The position numbers and the translations under genes are program-made. Below, piece after piece: positions 19,001 through 28,000 of a stretch of DNA of 64,000 bases (position 1 is its first letter; each line of letters starts with the position of its first letter). The DNA is taken from positions 620,001 through 684,000 of the forward strand of contig NZ_CP108032.1 of NCBI RefSeq assembly GCF_036169555.1, read 5' to 3'. This stretch comes from Streptomyces sp. NBC_00306. GTDB taxonomy: Bacteria > Actinomycetota > Actinomycetes > Streptomycetales > Streptomycetaceae. The notes under the pieces were generated by a model, which was given only the letters and a program-made list of their open reading frames with translations, was not told the origin of the DNA and made no database searches.

Positions 19001-22000
19001 GCCGGCCGAACCGGACGACGAGGCACGGGAGACGGCCGAGCGCGAGCAGATCGGCGAGTGGCAGGAGATCTACTCCGCCGAGTACAGCGAGATCGGCACC
19101 GCGGTCTTCACCGAGGACTTCGCGGGCTGGGACAGCTCGTACGACGGAACGCCCATTCCGGTGGAGCACATGCGCGAGTGGCGCGCGGCCACCGTGGAAC
19201 GGATCCGCGAGCTGCGGCCCAGGCACATCCTGGAGATCGGCGTCGGATCCGGTCTGCTGCTCTCCCAGCTCGCTCCGGACGCCGAGTCCTACTGGGCGAC
19301 CGACTTCGCCGCCCCCGTCATCCGCAAGATCGGCGAGGACCTGCGGCGCGACCCCTCACTCGCCGGAAAGGTCGAACTGCGCTGCCAGAGCGCCGATGTG
19401 ACGGACGGTCTGCCCGTCGGCCACTTCGACACGATCGTCATCAACTCGGTCGTGCAGTACTTCCCGAGCCTCGACCACCTCGCCCAGGTCATCACCGGGG
19501 CGATGGGTCTGCTCGCCCCCGGTGGCCATCTGTTCATCGGCGATGTGCGCAATCTGCGACTGGCACGGCCCTTCCAGACCGGGATCCAGCTCACGCGGGC
19601 CGGCTCCGACGCCGATCCGGACACGGTCCGCAAGGCCGTCGACCGGGGCATCGCCCTGGAGAAGGAACTCCTCGTCGACCCGGACTGGTTCGCCACGCTC
19701 GGTTTCGGCGTCGAGCTGCGCACCAAGGCCGGCCGGCACCACAACGAACTGACCCGCTACCGCTACGACGTCGTGCTGTACGCCGATACCGCGACTGCGC
19801 TGGACCTCGGCGACGCTCCGGAGTCCGACTGGAACGGCGTCGGCGAGCTCACGGCACGGCTGGACGAGGAGCGCCCGCAGTGCCTGCGAGTGCGACGGGT
19901 GCCCGACGCCCGGACCGCGGGCGAACTCACCGCCATGCGGGCGGTGGACGCCGGCCGGCTTCCCGGCGGCGCGCCCGAGGGCGTGGAGACCGAGACCCTG
20001 TGCCTGCTCGGAGCCGAGCGCGGCTACCGGGTCCTGATGACATGGTCCGGCGAACTCGGCTGCTTCGACGCGGTGTTCGTGCAGGAGTCGGTGGCCGTGC
20101 GGGACGGGGCTGTCCGGCGTACGTCCGGACTGCTTCGGCCGTCGGCCGACGGCCCGGCCGTGCACGCCAACACCCCGGCCACGGCCCGCGGCACAGGCGC
20201 TCTCGTGCGCCGGCTGCGCGAGGACCTGGGCGGGCGTCTGCCGGGCTACATGGTTCCGGCCGCTTTCGTCGTCCTGCCGCGGCTGCCGATGAACGACAAC
20301 GGGAAGCTCGACGTACGGGCTCTGCCGGACGCCGAACCGGCGGTCGCCCTGTCGAGCGGACGCGGGCCGCGCACCCCCGGCGAGGAGGTGCTGTGCCGGC
20401 TGTTCGCCGAGGTGCTCGGTCTGGCACGGACCGGCGCGGAGGACAACTTCTTCGACCTGGGCGGCCATTCCCTGCTGGCGACCCGGCTCATCAGCCGGGC
20501 CCGTACCGAGCTGGGCGCCGAACTCGCCATCCGTGACCTGTTCGAGGCGCCGACACCCGAACTGCTGGCCGGCCGTGCCGACACGGGCCGGCCCGCCAGG
20601 CCCGCCCTGGAAGCGGCGGCCGAGCGCCCGGAGCGCATCCCGCTCTCGGCGGCGCAGCGCCGGCTGTGGCTCGTCGAGCGGATCACCGGTGGCGGAGCGG
20701 CGTACAACTTCCCGCTGGTCTTCCGGCTGCGCGGCGAACTCGACCTGGAGGCCCTGCGGGCCGCCCTGCGGGATGTGGCGGGACGCCACGAGGCTCTGCG
20801 GACCCGCTTCGTGGAGCACAACGGTGAGCCGTACCAGGTCATCGTCCCGGCCGGGGAGGCCGCTTTGGAGTTCCTCGTGGCCGAGTGCGACGCGGCCGGG
20901 CTCGCCGGGCGGATCGAGTCGGCCCAGCGCCGTCCGTTCGACCTCGGGCGCGAACTGCCCCTCCGCGCCGAGGTGCTGCGCCTGGGACCGGCCGATCACG
21001 TGGTGGCCGTGGTGCTGCACCACATCACCACCGACGAGTGGTCGGACCGGCCGTTCCTGGCCGATCTGAACACGGCGTACGCGGCCCGCGCCACGGGCAC
21101 CGCGCCGGACTGGGCGCCCCTGCCGGTGCAGTACGCGGACTACACGCTGTGGCAGGAACGGCTGCTGGCGGAGGTGGGCGAGCGGCAGCTCGGCCACTGG
21201 ACCGAGGCTCTGCGGGACCTGCCGGAGGAGCTCGACCTGCCGCTGGACCGTCCGGGGGCGGCCCGGACGACGGGCCGGGGCGCCGTCGTGCGCACCACAC
21301 TCGCCGACGCGACCGCCACAAAGCTGCGCGATCTGGCCGCCGCCCACAACTGCAGCATGTTCATGGTGTTCCAGGCGGCGACGGCGGTGCTGCTGCACCG
21401 GCTGGGCGCCGGCGACGACATCCCGCTCGGAGCGCCGATCGCGGGGCGTACCGACAGTGCGGTGGACGAGCTGGTCGGCTTCTTCGTCAACACGCTCGTC
21501 CTGCGCACGGATCTGTCCGGTGACCCGTCGTTCGCCGAACTCCTGGGCCGGGTACGGGAGTCGGCGCTCGCGGCCTTCGAGCACCAGGACGTGCCTTTCG
21601 ACCGGGTGGTGGAGGCGGTGAACCCGGCCCGGGTTGCCGACCGCAACCCGCTGTTCCAGGTCATGCTCGGCTACCACCACCGCCCCGACGGGGACCCGGA
21701 TCTGCTCGGTATGCCGACCGAGTGGTTCCACATGGACACCGGTACGGCCAAGTTCGACCTCGACTTCACCTTCGTCGACCACGGCGCCGGGCACGACATG
21801 GCGCTGCTGCTGGAGTACGCCACGGATCTGACCGAACCGGGCACGGCTGCCCGGCTCGTGGACCGGCTGGTGGGCCTCCTGGAGCAGATCGTGCACGACC
21901 CGGGCCGGCCGGTCGGCGCTCTGACGGTGCTCACCGACGAGGAGGAGTCGGCGGCCACGACGGTGTGGAACGACACCGCCCGGCCACGGGAGACCCGTAC

Positions 22001-25000
22001 CGTGCCGGAGCTGTTCGCCGACGTGGCGCGGCGCCGCGCCGACGCGACCGCTGTGGTGTCCGGTGCCTCGCGGCTGACCTTCGGTGAGCTGGCCGCGCGG
22101 GCGGACGCGATCTCCCGACTGCTGCTGCGGCGCGGCGCGGGCCCCGAGACCGTGATCGGTCTGGCTCTGCCCAGGGCGGAGACGGTCCCGGCGATTCTCG
22201 GTGTGCTGGGCGCCGGTGCCGCGTATCTGCCGCTCGACCCCGGCTATCCCCCGGACCGACTGGAGATGATGCTCGCGGACACGGCTCCGCTGTGCGTTCT
22301 CACCACGACGGCGCTGGCGGAAGAGCTGTCCGTGTCGGACTGTCCGACGGTGCTGCTGGACGATCCGGCCGCCTACGAGGGCGCGAGCGCGGCCCCCGCG
22401 CCCCGCCCGGAGCCGGACCAGGCCGCCTACGTGATCTTCACTTCGGGTTCCACGGGCCGGCCCAAGGGCGTCGTGGGCACCCACCGCGGTCTGAGCAACT
22501 TCTTCGCGGCGCAGTACACGGACGTCATCGAGCCCGCCGAACAGGCGGCGGAAGGCGCCCCGCTGCGCGCCCTGCACGCCGCGTCGTTCAGCTTCGACGG
22601 CTCCTGGGAGCCACTGCTGTGGCTGCTGGCCGGGCACGAGCTGCATGTGCCGGACGAGCCGACGATGGCCGACCCTGCCGCTCTGCTCGCGCTGATCGAC
22701 GGGGCACGGCTGGACTACGTCGACCTCACCCCGAGCCATCTGCGCGAACTCACCCACCACGGCTTCCTCTCCGCCGACCGGCACCTCCCGCGCACCCTCA
22801 CCGTGGGCGGCGAGGCCACCCCCGCCGCCCTCTGGCAGCGGCTGTGCTCCCTGCCCGGCGTCCAGGTGCACGACCTGTACGGGCCGACCGAGTGCAGCGT
22901 CGACGCGTACGGCTGGCACGGTGGCGCCGACGGTTCGTGGGCGGCTCCGGTGGGCAACATCCGCGCCCATGTCCTGGACGAGCGGCTGCGGCCCGTGCCG
23001 GTGGGTGTCGGGGGTGAGCTGTATCTCGCGGGCGAAGGCGTGGTGCGGGGCTACCTCGGCCGGCCGGGACTCACCGCGGAGCGCTTCACCGCGGACCCGT
23101 ACGGCCCGCCCGGAACGCGCATGTACCGCACGGGCGACCGGGCCCGGCGACGAAGCGACGGGACCCTGGAGTTCCTCGGCCGCACCGACGACCAGGTGAA
23201 ACTGCGCGGCTTCCGCATCGAGCTCGGTGAGATCGCGTCCGTCCTCGACACCCACCCGGACACCGCCGCCTCGGCCGTGGTCGTACGGGAGGACTCCCCC
23301 GGAGTGCCCCGGCTCGTCGGGTACGTCGTGCCCGCGCCCGGCCGCACACCCGACCTCGCGGCACTGCGCGCCCATCTCGCGCGGGCACTGCCCGGGCACA
23401 TGGTCCCGGCGGCGTTCGTGGTGCTGGACGCGCTGCCGCTCGGCGTCAGCGGCAAGCTGGACCGGGCCGCCCTCCCCGCGCCCGATCTTGCGGCGCTGTC
23501 GTCGGGGCGGCGGCCGCGCACACCGCGCGAGGAGCTGCTGTGTGCGGAGTTCGCCGGCGTCCTCGGACTGCCGGGGGTCGGCGTCGACGACGACTTCTTC
23601 GCACTCGGCGGTCACTCGCTGCTCGCCATGCGACTGGTCGCCAGGATCCGTTCCGTGTTCGGGGCGGAGGTGTCGCTGCGGACCGTCTTCGACGCGCCGA
23701 CCGTGGGCCGGCTCGCCGAGCACCTGTCGGGCGCGGTGGAGGAGGCCCGTCCCGCCCTGACCGCCCGCACCACCCGGCCGGAACGACTGCCCCTGTCGTC
23801 GGCGCAGCGCCGCCTGTGGGTGCTCTACCAGGTGGAGGGCCCCAGCGCGACGTACAACATCCCGTCCGCCTGGCGTCTGACGGGGCCGCTCGACATGGCC
23901 GCGCTGCGGGCCGCGGTGGCGGACCTCGTCGAGCGGCACGAGACACTGCGCACGGTCTTCCCCGACGAGGGCGGACGCCCCTACCAGCTGGTGCTCGACC
24001 CGCACGAGGCGCTCGTGCCGGTGGAGTTCGAGGAAACGAACGAGGACGAGCTGCCCGGGCGGCTGGCGCAGGCGGCGGCGTACGGATTCGCCCTGGACCG
24101 TGAGGCTCCGCTGCGGGTCCAGGTGTTCCGGACGGGCGAGGAGGAGTACACCCTGCTGCTCCTGCTGCATCACATCGCCGGGGACGAGTGGTCGGAGCTG
24201 CCGCTGAACCGGGACCTCGCGATCGCCTACGGGGCGCGCACCGCCGGGTTGGCGCCCGACTGGCAGCCGATGCCGGTCCAGTACGCCGACTACACGCTGT
24301 GGCACCTGGAGTCGCTCGGCGACGAGCAGGACCCCAGCAGTCTGACGTCCCGCCAGATCGCCTACTGGAAGCAGGCGTTGGCGGGTCTGCCGGAGGAGCT
24401 GGCACTCCCGGCCGACCGGCAGCGGCCGCAGGAGTCGAGCTACCGGGGAGGCTCGGCCGATCTCTCGCTCGACGCCGAACTGACCGCGGACCTGACGCGG
24501 CTGGCGCGCGCCGGCGACGTCAGTATGTTCATGCTGCTCCAGGCCGCGGTGGCCACGCTGCTGGCGCGGCTGGGCGCCGGTCACGACATCCCGATCGGCA
24601 GCCCGATCTCGGGGCGCACGGACGCGGCGCTGGACGACCTGGTCGGCTTCTTCCTCAACACGCTGGTGCTGCGCACCGACACCTCCGGCGACCCGACCTT
24701 CCGTGAGCTGCTGGCCCGGGTCAGGGAGGGCGACCTGGCCGCCTTCGACCACCAGGACGTGCCGTTCGAGCGGCTGGTGGAGGTGCTCAATCCGGCACGG
24801 TCGCTCGCCCGCCACCCGCTGTTCCAGGTGATGGTCGTCTATCTGGCGGCCGGCGGCGACGAGGCCTCTCTGCCGGGTCTGCGATCACGGCGGGTGGACG
24901 TCGGCCAGACGACGGCGAAGTTCGACCTGTCCTTCGACTTCGTCGAACGGGCCGACGGGACCGGGGTGGACGGTGTGCTGGAGTACAGCGCCGACCTCTT

Positions 25001-28000
25001 CGACGAGACGACCGCCCGGTCGTTCGCCGACCGGCTCCTGCGCATCCTGCGGGCCGTGGCGGCCGACCCGGACACCCCCGTGACACGGATCGGCGTGCTC
25101 GCGGACGCCGAGCGCCGGCGCATCCTCCATGAGTGGAACGACCGGCCGCTCACCGCGCTGCCGACCACGGTGCCCCAGCTCTTCGAGGACCAGGTCCGGC
25201 TGTCCCCCGAGGCGCCGGCGGTCGCATCCGAGGGAGTGGAACTCACCTACGCGCAGGCGAACGCCGAGGCCAACCGGCTGGCGCGGCTGCTCGTGGCGCA
25301 CGGCGCGGGGCCGGAGCGGTACGCGGCCCTGGCCCTGCCGCGCACGGCCCACACCCTGGTGGCGATCCTCGCGGTCCACAAGGCGGGCGCGGGCTATCTG
25401 CCGCTCGATCCCGACGCGCCCCACGGCCGCACCACGGAGATGCTCGACGACGCCCGTCCGGTCGTGCTCCTCACCACCCGCGCGCTCGCCGCCGAACTGC
25501 CGCGTACGGACGTGCCCGTGCTGGTCGTGGACGATCCGGCGACCGTCGAGCGCACCGCAGCCCTGGACACGGCTGACGTGACCGACGCCGACCGCACGGC
25601 GCCTCTCGCGCCGGGCCATCCGGCGTACGTCATCTACACCTCGGGTTCCACCGGCCGACCCAAGGGCGTGGTGGTCACCCACGAGAGTGTCGGCAACCTC
25701 TTCCACAGTCACCGCGAGACGCTGTACCGGCCGGCGGTCGCGGCCACCGGCAGACGGCATCTGCGGGCCGGTCACGCCTGGTCGTTCTCGTTCGACGCCT
25801 CCTGGCAGCCCCAGTTGTGGCTGCTCGACGGGCACTGCGTCCATGTGGTGTCCGAAGAGACGCGCCGCGACCCGGAGCTGCTCGCCGCCGACGTCACCCG
25901 GCACGGCTTCGACTTCCTGGAGGTCACCCCGTCGTTCTTCGCGCAGATGGCGGAGACCGGGCTGCTGCGGGACGGTCACTGCCCGCTCACCGTGGTCGGC
26001 GTCGGTGGTGAAGCCGTGCCCACGGCACTGTGGCAGCAGCTCGCCGCTCTCGACGGAACCGAGGCGTTCAATCTGTACGGGCCGACCGAGTCGACCGTCG
26101 ATGCCCTGGTGGCGCGGGTCCGGGACAGCGAACGGCCGCTCGTGGGACGGGCGGTGGCCGGTACCAGGGCGTATATCCTGGACGCCTCGCTCCAGCCGGT
26201 GCCGCCCGGAGTCACGGGTGAGCTGTATCTGGCGGGCGGCGGCCTGGCCCGCGGATATCTGGGCAGTCCGGGGCTCACGGCCGAGCGGTTCGTCGCCGAC
26301 CCGTTCGGAGGGCAGGGTTCGCGGCTCTACCGCACCGGCGACCTGGCGCGCTGGACGGCGGAGGGCCGGATCGACTACCTCGGCCGCGCCGACGACCAGG
26401 TCAAGATCCGCGGTTTCCGCATCGAACTGGCCGAGATCGAGTCCGTTCTCGCGGCCCATCCGGCAGTCGGCCACGCCGTAGTGACGGCACGTCAGGACGG
26501 ACCCCGCAAGCAACTCGTGGCCTATGTCGTCCCGGCCGCCGGGCAGTCACCGGACCCGGGTCGGCTTCGCGGTCATCTCGCGGCGACGCTGCCGGACTAC
26601 ATGGTCCCGGCCGCGACGGTCCTGCTGGACCAGCTGCCGAAGCTGCCCAACGGGAAGCTCGACCGCGGGTCGTTGCCCGCACCCGACTTCTCCGCGCTGT
26701 CCTCGGGGCGGCAGCCCGCGACACCGCTGGAGAAGGCCCTGTGCACGGTCTTCGCCGATGTGCTGGGACTCGAACAGGTGGGCGCCGACGACGACTTCTT
26801 CTCTCTGGGCGGCGACAGCATCGTGGCCATGCAGCTGGTCAGCAGGGCTCGCGCGGCGGGTGTGCGGATCACACCGCGGCTGGTCTTCCGGCACCGCACC
26901 GCGGCAGGGCTGAGCACGGTCGCCGAACTCACCGGCGCGGACGAGGCACACGCATCCGACGACGGCACGGGCAGTGTGCCCCTGACCCCCGTCATGCACT
27001 GGCTGCGGGAACTCGGCGGACCCTTCGGGAGCTACCACCAGGCGGCGCTCGTCCGCACTCCGGCGGAGCTGGAAGTGTCCTCGCTGACCTCGGTGCTCCA
27101 GGCGCTGGCGGACCGGCACGACCTGCTGCGGGCCCGGCTCGTGCGGCCGTCGATCGACGGCACCACGAGCTGGAGCCTGGATGTTCCGGAGGCCGGTGCT
27201 CTCGACGCCGGCACGTGGATCGAGCGGGTGGATGTGTCCGGAGCGGACGACGAGACGCTGCGGACGACGATCGCGGAGCACGCCCACCTCGCCCGGACCC
27301 GGCTGGACCCGGACGCGGGCGAGATGGTGAGGGCCGTGTGGTTCGACGCGGGCACGGAGCCCGGTCGCCTGCTGCTGATGGCACACCACCTGGTCGTGGA
27401 CGGAGTCTCCTGGCGGGTGCTCCTGCCGGACCTGGCCGCGGCCTGGCAGGACGTGGCTGCGGGCCGCCCGGCGCAACTGGCTCCCGTCGACACGTCGTTC
27501 GCCCGCTGGTCCCGGCATCTGACCGAGCTGGCGCGGGACCCGGCGAGGGAGGCCGAGCTGCCCGTCTGGACCGCCGTCCTCGACGGCGGTACGGAGCCCT
27601 TCCCGCTGGCGCGCGAGCTGGACCCGGCACGCGACACGACCGCCTCGATGCGCGAGCTGGACCTGCGTATGCCGACGGGGCGCACGGCACCGCTGCTCTC
27701 GACCGTCCCGGCGGCGTTCGGCGCGACGGTCAACGACGTGCTGCTGGCCGGTCTGGGGCTGGCGGTCGCCGACTGGCGCCGTCGCCACGGCGGCAGCGAC
27801 ACCTCGGTGCTGGTCGACCTCGAAGGACACGGACGCGAGGAGGAACTCGCGGGTGACAGCGCGGACCTGTCGCGTACGGTCGGCTGGTTCACCAGTGTCT
27901 TCCCCGTCCGTCTCGACCCCGGTCCCGTCGACCTGGCCGACGCCTTCGCGGGCGGCCCGGCGGCCGAGGAGGCGGTGGCGAGCGTACGGGAGCATCTGAC

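Noticed and set aside
9435..24815. Very long open frames on the minus strand opposite the synthetase (for example 9435-13832, 14019-17903, 19356-24815)
   Set aside because: They mirror the GC-biased third positions of the synthetase and have no ribosome sites or recognisable domains; they are antisense shadows.
25130..26680. Assigning glutamine to module 5
   Set aside because: The pocket DAQEGGLVDK shares only the first positions with glutamine codes, and siderophore context favours hydroxyornithine; left unassigned.
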